Shown: positions 25,584 through 32,886 of the stretch, one piece after another
How the letters are laid out: each line of letters opens with the position of its first letter
Numbering within the stretch: the stretch's first letter is position 1
NCBI GenBank assembly: GCA_002343425.1
Contig: DDSO01000052.1
Coordinates: forward strand, 1 to 32,886
Source: Brevundimonas sp. UBA2388
Lineage (GTDB): Bacteria; Pseudomonadota; Alphaproteobacteria; Caulobacterales; Caulobacteraceae
Reading direction: 5' to 3'
Length of the DNA stretch: 32,886 nucleotides
Notes under the pieces: generated by a model
Seen by the model: only the letters and a program-made list of their open reading frames with translations
Told to the model about the DNA's origin: nothing
Databases searched by the model: none
Made by a program: the position numbers and the translations under genes

Positions 25584-27035
25584 ATGTTCTGGCGCGGCGT
25601 CTGGGGATATCTGCCGGCGAATATCGTTCAGGGCGTGGTCGGATTCCTGGCCATCATCCTGTTCACCCGGCTGTTGAGTCCGACCGATTTCGGCCGCTAC
25701 GCCCTCGCCTTCTCGGTGCTGACCCTCGCCCACGTCGCCGTCTTCACCTGGCTGGAGGCGGCCATGGCGCGCTTCTGGGCCTCGGGCAAACCGGGCAGCG
25801 ATCTCGCTGGACATTTCGCCAGCCTGTATCGCGCCGCGACCTGGCTGAGCGTCGCCTTCATCCCGGTCGTCGGTCTGGTGTTGTGGCTCTGGCCCGCCGA
25901 TCCGCTGTTGAAATTCGCGCTCGCCGCCGGTCTGGCCGGCTGCCCTGTACGGTCTTTCGTCAAACTGGCGCAGGAACGCTACCGCGCCGCCGGCGAGGTG
26001 GCGAAAGCCGCCAATCTGGATATGTCGGTGGCGGTCGGCGGACTGCTGATCGGCGTCGCCTTCGCCCTCGGCGGAGCCGGAGGCGCGGCGCCCCTGCTCG
26101 GCCTGGCGCTGGCCCCGCTGGCGGCCCTGCCCTTCGTCCTTCCGGGTGAGCTCAAACATGCGCGGGGCGGGACGGCGGAGCGCGGGCGACTGCGGTCCTA
26201 TGCGGTGTACGGCTATCCGATCGCGGCCTCGCTGGCCCTGACCGTCGTGCTGGCCTCGACCGACCGGTTCCTGCTGGCGGTCTATATGGATGAGGCGGCC
26301 GTGGGCGCCTATCACGCCAGCTATTCGATCGCGAACCGGACGCTCGACGTCCTGTTCCTGTGGCTGGGCACGGCAGGGCAACCGGCTCTGGTCATGGCGC
26401 TCGAGCGCGGCGGCCTGGACCGGCTGAAGGTGGCCGCGCGTGAACAGCTGTCGACCTTCCTGCTGCTCGGCCTGCCGGCGGCGGCGGGGGTCGCCTTGGT
26501 GGCGCGCCCGCTGTCCGAGGTGCTGATCGGCGAGGAACTGCGGACGGCCGCGGCCAGCGTGACACCGTGGATTGCCCTGTCGGCCCTGCTGTTCGGCCTG
26601 ACCGCCTACTATTTCGGCCAGGCCTTCACCCTCGGCAAGAAGACCAGACGCCTGCTGATCGCCATGGCCATTCCGGCGGGCCTGAATGTCGTCCTCAACC
26701 TGATCCTCGTGCCGCGTTTCGGCCTGATGGGCGCGGCCTGGTCCACGGCGGCGAGCTTCGGCATCGGCATGGTCGCGACCTGGCTGATCGGCCGCCGTGT
26801 CGTCGCCCTGCCCATCCCCTGGGAAAGTCTGGCGAGATGCGGCGTGGCGACGGGCCTGATGGCTCTCGCCGTATCCCGCCTGCCCCCCATCGGCGGTTTC
26901 GGCGAGCTGATGCTCGACGCCGGCGTCGGCGGACTGGTCTATGCCGCCGCCGCCCTGACCCTGAATGCGGCGGGCGTACGTGACGTGGCGCTGAGCCTGC
27001 TGGCCAGGCGCCGGCTTCGTGGAACGACGGCATGA
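25584..27035 (+). CDS. hfsF: Holdfast polysaccharide flippase HfsF-like (Wzx)
   Basis: 483 residues and about 12-14 membrane spans across the full length, with the oligosaccharide flippase start WGYLPANIVQGVVGFLAIIL and FTRLLSPTDFGRYALAF. It moves the lipid-linked repeat unit across the inner membrane. The start follows GGGGGT at a spacing of five bases. Its end overlaps the next glycosyltransferase by four bases (ATGA). The position directly after hfsE matches the Caulobacter hfsE-hfsF order, on which the symbol rests. Confidence 0.88.
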   Translation: MFWRGVWGYLPANIVQGVVGFLAIILFTRLLSPTDFGRYALAFSVLTLAHVAVFTWLEAAMARFWASGKPGSDLAGHFASLYRAATWLSVAFIPVVGLVLWLWPADPLLKFALAAGLAGCPVRSFVKLAQERYRAAGEVAKAANLDMSVAVGGLLIGVAFALGGAGGAAPLLGLALAPLAALPFVLPGELKHARGGTAERGRLRSYAVYGYPIAASLALTVVLASTDRFLLAVYMDEAAVGAYHASYSIANRTLDVLFLWLGTAGQPALVMALERGGLDRLKVAAREQLSTFLLLGLPAAAGVALVARPLSEVLIGEELRTAAASVTPWIALSALLFGLTAYYFGQAFTLGKKTRRLLIAMAIPAGLNVVLNLILVPRFGLMGAAWSTAASFGIGMVATWLIGRRVVALPIPWESLARCGVATGLMALAVSRLPPIGGFGELMLDAGVGGLVYAAAALTLNAAGVRDVALSLLARRRLRGTTA

Positions 27036-27970
27036 GCGTCCGGGCGAAAATGATCGACAGCCCCGCCTGGAAGGCCGCCAAGCCTGCCGTCTCGGTGTTG
27101 ATCCCCTTCCTGCGCGACGATCCCGCCGAGTTGCTCAGCCTGCTCGACGAGGAAGCCGCCTCCGTGGATGGCGCGGTCGAAATCGTGGTGCTCGATGACG
27201 GCACCCGCGACGCCGCCCTGACGGCGCGGCTGGCCGGCCAGGTCAAGGCCATGGCCCTCCCCGTGCGCCTCATCACCCTGCCCTCCAACGAAGGGCGATC
27301 GATCGGGCGCAACCGTCTGGCCTCGGCCGCGCGGGGCGGCAGCCTGCTGTTTCTCGACAGCGATATGCGGCCTGATCATCGGCGCTTCCTGCGGGACTGG
27401 GCCGATCTGGCCGCGCGAGAGGATCCGGCCGTGGCCTTCGGCGGCTTCTCCCTGCTGCAGGCCCCGACCGACGCCCGCTTCGCCGTCCACCGCGCCATGG
27501 CCGCGAAATCAGAGTGCGTGCCCTACACGGAGCGGGCCAAGCAGCCGGAGAAATACGTCTACACCTCCAACCTGCTGGTCCGTCGCGACGTCTTCGAGTC
27601 CGAGGCCTTCGACCCCGGCTTCACCGGCTGGGGCTGGGAGGATGTGGAATGGGCCATGCGCGTGTCGCGCCGGTTCCGGGTCGTCCACCTCGACAACGCC
27701 GCCACCCATATGGGACTCGACACCGTTGCCTCCCTCGCCGGCAAATATGAGCAGTCGGCCCCGAACTTTGGCCGTATGGCCCGCCGACATCCCGAAATCG
27801 TCGCCGCCTATCCCAGTTACAAGGCGGCCCGGCTGCTCAAGCGGCTGCCCGGCCTGCCCGGCCTCCGGCGGATGATGCGTCGAGGCGCGGATACGGACTG
27901 GCTGCCGGTCGGCGCCCGGGCGTTTTCGCTGCGTCTGTATCGCGCCGCCCTCTATGCGGACGCCGTGTGA
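27032..27970 (+). CDS. Family 2 glycosyltransferase of the holdfast locus (first)
   Basis: 312 residues, GT-A fold. The nucleotide-sugar site starts at VSVLIPFLRDD (20-30). The metal-binding DxD is D109-S-D111 in LLFLDSDMRPD, and the acceptor/catalytic ED motif is E203-D204 in GWGWEDVEWAMR. There is no membrane span, so it acts on the cytoplasmic face, adding a sugar to the lipid carrier made by HfsE. In Caulobacter hfsG follows hfsF, and HfsL is another holdfast GT2 enzyme; I cannot decide between them. Translation is coupled to hfsF upstream (ATGA) and to the second glycosyltransferase downstream (TGATG). Confidence 0.9.
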   Translation: MSVRAKMIDSPAWKAAKPAVSVLIPFLRDDPAELLSLLDEEAASVDGAVEIVVLDDGTRDAALTARLAGQVKAMALPVRLITLPSNEGRSIGRNRLASAARGGSLLFLDSDMRPDHRRFLRDWADLAAREDPAVAFGGFSLLQAPTDARFAVHRAMAAKSECVPYTERAKQPEKYVYTSNLLVRRDVFESEAFDPGFTGWGWEDVEWAMRVSRRFRVVHLDNAATHMGLDTVASLAGKYEQSAPNFGRMARRHPEIVAAYPSYKAARLLKRLPGLPGLRRMMRRGADTDWLPVGARAFSLRLYRAALYADAV

Positions 27971-28911
27971 TGGCCGACGTCGCCGTCATCGTCCCGACCC
28001 TGAGGCGGCCGGAGAGCCTTGAGCGGGCCCTGCGCTCGCTGTTCACCCAGACCGGCGTCGCCGACCGGGTGTCCGCCATCGTCGTGGTCGACAATGATCC
28101 GGTCGGATCCGCGGCGGCGACCGTCGAGGCCCTGCTCCCGCGGTCGCCCTGGCCCCTGACCTATGTCCATGCGCCCCGACCCGGCGTCGCCACGGCCCGT
28201 AACGCCGGACTGGCCGCGACGGATGCGCCCTTGATCGCCTTCCTCGATGACGATGAAGCGGCCTCGCCGGGCTGGCTCGCGGCCCTGCTGAAGGCCCGGG
28301 AGACCACGGGCGCCGACGCTGTCTTCGGCCCGATCACCGGACAGGCGCCCGACGCCGCGGCCTGGCTGAAGCCCTGGCTGGAGCGGTTCTTCGGCCGCGA
28401 AGGTCCCGATCGGACACAGTTGATCGACTACCCCTTCGGCTGCGGCAACTCCCTGATGGTCCGGGCGACCGCCCTGCCCGGCCCGGCGCCGTTCGACGCG
28501 GGCACGGATCAGGCCGGCGGCGAGGACGACGCCCTGTTCGCGGCGCTGGCGGCGCGCGGCGGCCGGTTCGGCTGGGCCGCGGACGCCCGGGTGGAGGAGT
28601 TCGCGCCGGCCCATCGCGCCACCCTGAACTACGCCCTCGCCCGCGCCTTCGCCTATGGCCAGGGCCCCAGCCAGACGGCGGCGGCGGCGAAGGACTGGCC
28701 CGGCGTGGCGCGCTGGATGGTCATCGGCGCGGGCCAGACCGCCATTTGGGGCATGGCGTCGGCCGCCCTGACCCTGATCGCCAGTCCGAAGCGAGCCGAG
28801 ATGTATGACCGCACCGCGCGCGGCGTCGGGAAACTGTTCTGGATGAAGGGGTTCGAACCGCGCTTCTACGGCGCGCGGGAAGTGGCCCGGCTGGACCGGG
28901 CCGCCGCCTGA
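27970..28911 (+). CDS. Family 2 glycosyltransferase of the holdfast locus (second)
   Basis: 313 residues from the ATG at 27970, which overlaps the previous stop as TGATG; a GTG three bases earlier is an alternative. GT-A motifs: VAVIVPTLRRPESL (4-17), ATARNAGLAATDAPLIAFLDDDE with the metal-binding D93-D95, and GGEDDALF with E185-D186. The C-terminal part has a hydrophobic segment (about 240-262) that may contact the membrane. It probably adds a further sugar to the holdfast repeat unit; HfsG or HfsL are candidates. It is the last gene of the plus-strand hfs operon. Confidence 0.9.
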   Translation: MADVAVIVPTLRRPESLERALRSLFTQTGVADRVSAIVVVDNDPVGSAAATVEALLPRSPWPLTYVHAPRPGVATARNAGLAATDAPLIAFLDDDEAASPGWLAALLKARETTGADAVFGPITGQAPDAAAWLKPWLERFFGREGPDRTQLIDYPFGCGNSLMVRATALPGPAPFDAGTDQAGGEDDALFAALAARGGRFGWAADARVEEFAPAHRATLNYALARAFAYGQGPSQTAAAAKDWPGVARWMVIGAGQTAIWGMASAALTLIASPKRAEMYDRTARGVGKLFWMKGFEPRFYGAREVARLDRAAA

Positions 28912-28930
28912 AACCGGATAACGGGTCCGA

Positions 28931-29206
28931 TCAGTTGCCCCGGCGAAGGCTCTGATCGACGGCGGTGTTCAGATTCGTCCTCGCCGCATTGGTCAGTCCC
29001 GGCGCACCCACCATCGCTTCGCGGCAGATATAATCGGTCTGGGGGCGCCCCGTTTCCGAGCCGGTGGGCTGCAGTATGCCGCCGCGCTGTTCGCAGCGTT
29101 GCTCGAGTTCGGCCAGGCTAAGGGTGACCGGCTCGCCGAGGGTCGCGCAGGCGCCGAGGGTCAGAAGGCCGGCCGCCAGGCCGGAAGCGATGAGCAAGCG
29201 ACGCAT
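28931..29206 (-). CDS. Small lipoprotein of unknown function
   Basis: 91 residues. A lipoprotein signal ends LTLGAC/A with C20 lipidated. The mature part of about 70 residues has two cysteines (C38 in QRCEQRGG and C61 in YICREA) and a helical end. Met 1 at 29206 has GGAG eight bases upstream. It lies on the minus strand between the two arms of the holdfast locus, converging with the second glycosyltransferase gene (19 bases between stops). No family recognised. An outer-membrane role linked to holdfast is possible but only positional. Confidence 0.72.
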   Translation of the reverse strand: MRRLLIASGLAAGLLTLGACATLGEPVTLSLAELEQRCEQRGGILQPTGSETGRPQTDYICREAMVGAPGLTNAARTNLNTAVDQSLRRGN

Positions 29207-29328
29207 GATCAGTCTCCGTGAGGCATAAGCCGCGGTCAGCGGCCTGGAGCAGGAGCGTTCCGTCGCAATCAGGTCACTTTTCGATCAACGCGTCAAGGTT
29301 GTCGGAATACACACGCGCTCGCTACGCG

Positions 29329-30030
29329 TCAGCCGGTCAGCCGCTTGAGAAACGCCGGCGGATTGTAGGTCGAGCGGTTGACCACCACTCCCGCGATCTT
29401 GCCGCCCACCGCCTCGATCTCATCGCGCAGCATCAACGGCTCATTGGCCGCCCCGCTCTCGGCCGCGACCACAAGCACGGTCGCATCGACATAGGGGGCC
29501 AGGGTGATGGCCATGTCGTTGCGGTCGGCGGCGGGGGCGTCGATCACCACCGTGTCGGCGTGTTTGCGCAGGGCGTCCCAGTAGCGGGCGTCGCTGACCG
29601 CCTCGGCGCGCTGGCCCGAGCGCAGATGCTCCGCCGCGAACCGCGTGACCCAAAGCCGTCCGCCCAGACAGGGCCGCGCGCTCATCAGCCGGGCCGGGTG
29701 CACCGGTTTGCCCGCCCGGTCCATGATCCGCGGGGTGATGGCGAAGAAGATGGAGCCGTCGGGGGTGGCGATGGCCGCCTTGCCGATACGGCCGAAACGA
29801 TCAGGTTCGGAGGCCACGGCGTCCATCTGACCCTGCTGGGCCAGGTCGGCGTCGATCAGCCAGACGGGGCGGCGCGCCCGCACAGCGGCCAGACGGGCGT
29901 ACTCGCGCGCGACCGTCGACACGCCCTCGCCCGTGGTGGCGGCGGCGATCTGGACCACGCGGCCGCGATGACCCGGCGACGGTCCCAGCGCGGCCCAGAG
30001 AGCCGCCATTTCGGATGTCAGATCGACCAT
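29329..30030 (-). CDS. hfsB: HfsB-like cytoplasmic ATPase partner of the chain-length protein (tyrosine-kinase family, degenerate P-loop)
   Basis: 233 residues with the fold of CpsD/Wzc-C kinases: P-loop region IAAATTGEGVSTVA (28-41), Walker A' WLIDADL (57-63) and Walker B VVIDAPA (161-167). The P-loop lysine expected before S/T is a valine (V37), and there is no C-terminal tyrosine cluster (only Y222 near the end). ATP hydrolysis and autophosphorylation are therefore doubtful. It lies 49 bases behind hfsA on the same strand, as in the Caulobacter hfs locus. It should act at the inner face of the HfsA membrane protein to control polymer length or export. Confidence 0.85.
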   Translation of the reverse strand: MVDLTSEMAALWAALGPSPGHRGRVVQIAAATTGEGVSTVAREYARLAAVRARRPVWLIDADLAQQGQMDAVASEPDRFGRIGKAAIATPDGSIFFAITPRIMDRAGKPVHPARLMSARPCLGGRLWVTRFAAEHLRSGQRAEAVSDARYWDALRKHADTVVIDAPAADRNDMAITLAPYVDATVLVVAAESGAANEPLMLRDEIEAVGGKIAGVVVNRSTYNPPAFLKRLTG

Positions 30031-30079
30031 CGAATCGCTACGCGCCCGGTTACAGGCTCCTACGCTAACACGGGCACGC

Positions 30080-31522
30080 TCATCGGGCCTTCATCGGGGC
30101 GACGGCCAGAACGGGCATGTCGAGGGTGCGCCCGGTCGAGGCCGGAGTGACATAGCCCCGCCGCGTGAACACCCGCAGCAGGCCGACGCACAGGGCGGTG
30201 AAGGCGGCGAACAGGAAGACCACCGCCAGCAGGGGCGCCTTCAGGCTGGAGCCCCTGGTGGGCGCTTCCGCGCGCTCGATGACATTGACGTTGTCCGCCC
30301 CGGCGGCGACCAGGGCGCTGTTGGCGCGGGCCGCGCTCTCGCGCTGCTGGAAGTCGCGCACCAGGGTCGTCAGGGTTTCGCGATTGCCCGCCAGATTGGC
30401 GTTGGTGGATTCCAGCCGGGTCATTTCCGCCAGACGCGAGCGCAGCTGGTTCAGCTGGCTCTCGGCGACCGCCAGCCGGGCCGCCAGACCGTCCCGGTCG
30501 GCGGCGGCGGTGATCCGGGCGGTCTCGATCTCGGTGAAGATGGTGCTCGGGCCGGTACGGACCTCCCTGGGTCCGACCGTGGTGCCGGTGGCCACATAGG
30601 CCTGCAGGTCGGCGATCTGCTGGTCGATGTCCCGCACGGGCTGGGCCTCGGGCGTATAGCGCGACAGCAGGGCCTCGCGCTGGGTGCGCAGCTGCAGGAT
30701 CTGGTCCTGGGCCGAGACGTTCAGATCCTGCTGCAGCACCACCTCGGCGGGCTGTTGCGCCAGCTGGGCCTCGAGCGTCGCCAGCCGCTGGCTGGCCTGG
30801 TTCAGCTGGGCCCGCAGCGACAGGGCCTCGGCCTGGGTGGTCTGATAGCTGGCCGCGAGGCTGGCCTTGGCCGTGGCGAAGTCGCCGATGTCGTTGGACG
30901 CGAGGAAGGCGTTATAGGCCTCGTCGGCGGTGCTGAGGTCGGTCTCGAACGCCTCGCGCTGCGCGGCATAGGCCGGGGTGGTCGAGCCCTGGAAGACCTG
31001 CCGCCGCCGGACCAGATACTGATCGACGACGGCGTTCAGAACCTGTGCGGCCCGGACAGGATCATCGGCCTCATAGGACACGGCGATGATCGCACTGCCC
31101 GGCGTTACCCCCACGCCGAGGTTGGCGTCCAGCGCCTTGAGCGCGGCAGCTTCCTTCTCCGCCGGCGTGCCGGTCGCGTCCGGTCCCAGCACCGTATCGG
31201 CGCCGACGGCGCGGACAGCCCGGCGCTTGACTTCGAGACTGCCCAGAATGGTCGCCTCCGCCCCGGCCACGGCGTCGGCTTCCAGCGGCTGGCTGGGATC
31301 GATCTGCCCGACCCGGGACTGATACACATATTCCTGCCCGGCCCCGGCATAGACGCTGGCGGTGGCGGTGTAGGTTTTCTTGAGCGTCAGCACCGCCGCC
31401 GTGCCGATGGCGAACACCACCAGGAAGATCACGACCATCAGCAGGGTTTCACGGAACAGCAGGCCGACGACATCAGAGAAGCCGTAGCGCGGGCGGACTG
31501 TCGTGTAGGCCGACGTGCGCAT
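30080..31522 (-). CDS. hfsA: HfsA-like polysaccharide co-polymerase (Wzz/Wzc family)
   Basis: 480 residues from the ATG at 31522; a GTG 66 bases upstream would overlap the CtrA-like site. The Shine-Dalgarno is weak. Layout: cytoplasmic start, span 1 (about 27-48), periplasmic Wzz domain, long coiled coil (about 190-410, rich in Gln/Leu/Glu, e.g. LSLRAQLNQASQRLATLEAQ), span 2 (about 428-450) and a short cytoplasmic end. The kinase domain is not fused but encoded separately by hfsB. It sets chain length and bridges to the outer-membrane exporter HfsD, which is divergent. Confidence 0.9.
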   Translation of the reverse strand: MRTSAYTTVRPRYGFSDVVGLLFRETLLMVVIFLVVFAIGTAAVLTLKKTYTATASVYAGAGQEYVYQSRVGQIDPSQPLEADAVAGAEATILGSLEVKRRAVRAVGADTVLGPDATGTPAEKEAAALKALDANLGVGVTPGSAIIAVSYEADDPVRAAQVLNAVVDQYLVRRRQVFQGSTTPAYAAQREAFETDLSTADEAYNAFLASNDIGDFATAKASLAASYQTTQAEALSLRAQLNQASQRLATLEAQLAQQPAEVVLQQDLNVSAQDQILQLRTQREALLSRYTPEAQPVRDIDQQIADLQAYVATGTTVGPREVRTGPSTIFTEIETARITAAADRDGLAARLAVAESQLNQLRSRLAEMTRLESTNANLAGNRETLTTLVRDFQQRESAARANSALVAAGADNVNVIERAEAPTRGSSLKAPLLAVVFLFAAFTALCVGLLRVFTRRGYVTPASTGRTLDMPVLAVAPMKAR

Positions 31523-31580
31523 GGGGGGCGGACTGATTCCATCATACTGGACTTGAATGGTCAGCCTTGGGCCAGCGGCG

Positions 31581-31595
31581 TTAACCACTGGTTAC
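31581..31595. promoter_or_regulatory. CtrA-like site between hfsA and hfsD
   Basis: TTAA-N7-TTAC, one mismatch from the CtrA consensus TTAA-N7-TTAA. Within it TAACCA and TGGTTA form an inverted repeat around one base (31582-31594). It lies 51 bases upstream of the hfsD ATG and about 60 bases upstream of the hfsA ATG, well placed to act on both. A TATGAT -10-like word for hfsA is at 31541-31546 (minus strand). Confidence 0.45.
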
Positions 31596-31645
31596 CCATA
31601 AGCGCCGACCCTGCCCTCGACGCTGTTTTTGCGGAGTGAGTCCCC

Positions 31646-32446
31646 ATGTCCATCGACCGTCGCCTGTTGCTGCTCGGCCTTGTCGGCGCCGGGGCGATGG
31701 TCAGCGGCTGCGGCGGCATGCCGGCACTCCCCCGCGTCCCGGGCCTCGGCGGCGAAGATGACTACGGCTCGCGCATGCCGATGCCGCAGGGCGGGCGCGG
31801 CGGAGACAACCGCATCCTGGCCGGGGGTCGAACCTCCTTCCCCGAGATCGGCTTCGCTGACTGGTCCGAGGCCGAGCCCGAATACGTCCTCTATCCCGGC
31901 GACGAGATCGAGATCGCCACCCCGACCGCCTCGGAACTGACCCGCACCCAGAGGATCGGCCCGGACGGCCGCATTTCCCTGCCGCTGGTCGGCCAGATCA
32001 TGGCCGCCGACCGGACCATCGCGGAGGTCGAGCGCGACGCCTCGGAGGCGTTCGCCACCCAGCTGCGCCGCCCGATCGTCGAGGTCACCCTGAAGACGGC
32101 CGGACCCATTCGCGTCTGGGTCGGCGGCGAGGTGCGCACCCCGGGCATGATCGAGATGAACGGCGACCTCGACGCCTATCAGGCCATCATCCAGGCCGGC
32201 GACTTCCTGCCGACCGCCAGACAGGGCGAGGTTGCCCTGATCCGGCGTGGCCGGGGCGGCGTGCGCATGATGCGGGCGGCCGACCTGCGACCCCGGCGCG
32301 GCGAAGTCATCGCCCTCCGCCGCGGCGACATCATCTTCGTGCCGCGCTCGAATCTCGGCGAAGTGGCCAACTTCATAAGCCTGTTCCGCAACGCCCTGCC
32401 CGTCGGCTTCAGCTACGCCATCGGCGGGCAGTATCAGCAGTTCTGA
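31646..32446 (+). CDS. hfsD: HfsD-like outer-membrane polysaccharide export lipoprotein (Wza family)
   Basis: 266 residues. Twin features of the signal are RR near the start and the lipobox VSGC with lipidated C22. The polysaccharide export domain (about 78-165) has YVLYPGDEIEIATPTASEL and GPDGRISLPLVGQI; a SLBB-like domain follows (IRVWVGGEVRTPGMI to about 240). It is shorter than E. coli Wza (379 residues), as is common for alphaproteobacterial exporters. It forms the outer-membrane pore that releases holdfast polymer. The ATG has GGAG upstream. It is divergent from hfsA-hfsB. Confidence 0.92.
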   Translation: MSIDRRLLLLGLVGAGAMVSGCGGMPALPRVPGLGGEDDYGSRMPMPQGGRGGDNRILAGGRTSFPEIGFADWSEAEPEYVLYPGDEIEIATPTASELTRTQRIGPDGRISLPLVGQIMAADRTIAEVERDASEAFATQLRRPIVEVTLKTAGPIRVWVGGEVRTPGMIEMNGDLDAYQAIIQAGDFLPTARQGEVALIRRGRGGVRMMRAADLRPRRGEVIALRRGDIIFVPRSNLGEVANFISLFRNALPVGFSYAIGGQYQQF

Positions 32447-32495
32447 GTGGCTAGTGGCTAGTGGAACACTTCCACAGGTTGTATAAATGCAACCT
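32447..32495 (+). repeat. Heptamer tandem repeat and two hairpins before the four-helix-bundle gene
   Basis: GTGGCTA occurs twice in tandem (32447-32460) and a third, degenerate unit starts at 32461. GTGGAA and TTCCAC (32461-32475) form a hairpin with a three-base loop, and AGGTTG with CAACCT (32476-32495) another with an eight-base loop followed by TT. The second may terminate hfsD weakly. Heptamer repeats of this kind are, from memory, often seen next to genes of the S23/IVP family. Confidence 0.55.
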
Positions 32496-32509
32496 TTGGG
32501 GGATAAGTT

Positions 32510-32886
32510 ATCGAACACATCGTCAATCACTATCGGGACCTCAAGGTCTGGCAGAAGGCGCTGGACTGGGCAGAGGCTGTCTATATCGCAACTGCTGCCT
32601 GGCCTCGCGATGAACGTTTCGGGCTGATCAGTCAGATCAGACGCTCCGCCGTCTCCGTCGCTTCCAACATCGCCGAGGGAGCCGCACGCCGAACAACCGG
32701 CGAGTTCCTGCAGTTCGTTGGAATTGCGCAGGGATCGCTCGCCGAAGCCGAGACTCAACTGCTTCTCGCTCAACGGCTTGGCTACGCAACAGGGAAAGAC
32801 GGCAGCCGACTTCTCCTCGCGTCCGATGAGATCAGTCGAATGTTGGCGGGGCTTGCCAGTTCTCTCCGTCGGCGCAGGGGGCCATG
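32510..32886 (+). CDS. Four-helix-bundle protein, S23/IVP family (3' end off the window, abnormal start)
   Basis: About 125 residues are visible without a stop. Diagnostic stretches are NHYRDLKVWQKALDWAE, RFGLISQIRRSAVSVASNIAEGAARRTTGEFLQF and QGSLAEAETQLLLAQRLGY, which are typical of the 23S rRNA intervening-sequence protein family, also related to Avd of diversity-generating retroelements. Its function is unknown. The frame is stopped by TAA at 32504-32506 and contains no ATG, GTG or TTG before the conserved domain. The only start in register with the Shine-Dalgarno GGGGGA is ATC at 32510 (or GTT at 32507). Either the gene uses a non-canonical start or the start has mutated. Confidence 0.78.
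   Translation, partial: MEHIVNHYRDLKVWQKALDWAEAVYIATAAWPRDERFGLISQIRRSAVSVASNIAEGAARRTTGEFLQFVGIAQGSLAEAETQLLLAQRLGYATGKDGSRLLLASDEISRMLAGLASSLRRRRGP

Overview
The window is GC-rich alphaproteobacterial DNA. A holdfast polysaccharide locus (hfsE, hfsF, two glycosyltransferases, hfsB, hfsA, hfsD) points to the Caulobacterales; Brevundimonas or a close relative is a guess. Many starts are GTG and many genes overlap by four bases or fewer.

Bases 1-7007: the 3' part of a sugar-type ABC ATPase, alanine racemase (alr), a secreted metal-dependent amidohydrolase, an ACAD10/11-like acyl-CoA dehydrogenase and an SCP2-type lipid-binding protein. Then come three proteins I cannot name: a secreted proline-rich protein with nine seven-residue repeats, a small secreted protein, and a single-span protein directly behind the secretion operon.

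Bases 7083-18883: a type II secretion system (T2SS). The minus-strand operon gspC-D-E-F-G-H-I-L-M is tightly coupled. The prepilin peptidase gspO is divergent from it. gspJ-gspK form a second minus-strand unit further upstream. The coding regions of gspG and gspI both contain, just before the prepilin cleavage site, a related palindromic element of about 100-115 bp in opposite orientations. It lengthens both prepilin leaders to about 50 residues. This is the most unusual feature here and looks like a mobile palindrome tolerated inside genes.

Bases 19120-23390: a TonB-dependent receptor and, upstream, a 507-residue surface-type lipoprotein. Together with the T2SS genes this resembles the Caulobacter arrangement in which the T2SS exports an extracellular lipoprotein. 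A tRNA-Ser(GCT) lies at 23765-23856.

Bases 23960-32446: holdfast synthesis. hfsE (lipid-linked sugar transferase), hfsF (flippase) and two family 2 glycosyltransferases form a plus-strand operon. A small lipoprotein gene follows on the minus strand. hfsA-hfsB (chain length and export control) run on the minus strand, divergent from hfsD (outer-membrane export lipoprotein), across a CtrA-like site. No polymerase (HfsC/HfsI) or deacetylase (HfsH) gene is present. The window ends inside a four-helix-bundle (S23/IVP family) gene that lacks a normal start codon and is preceded by heptamer repeats.
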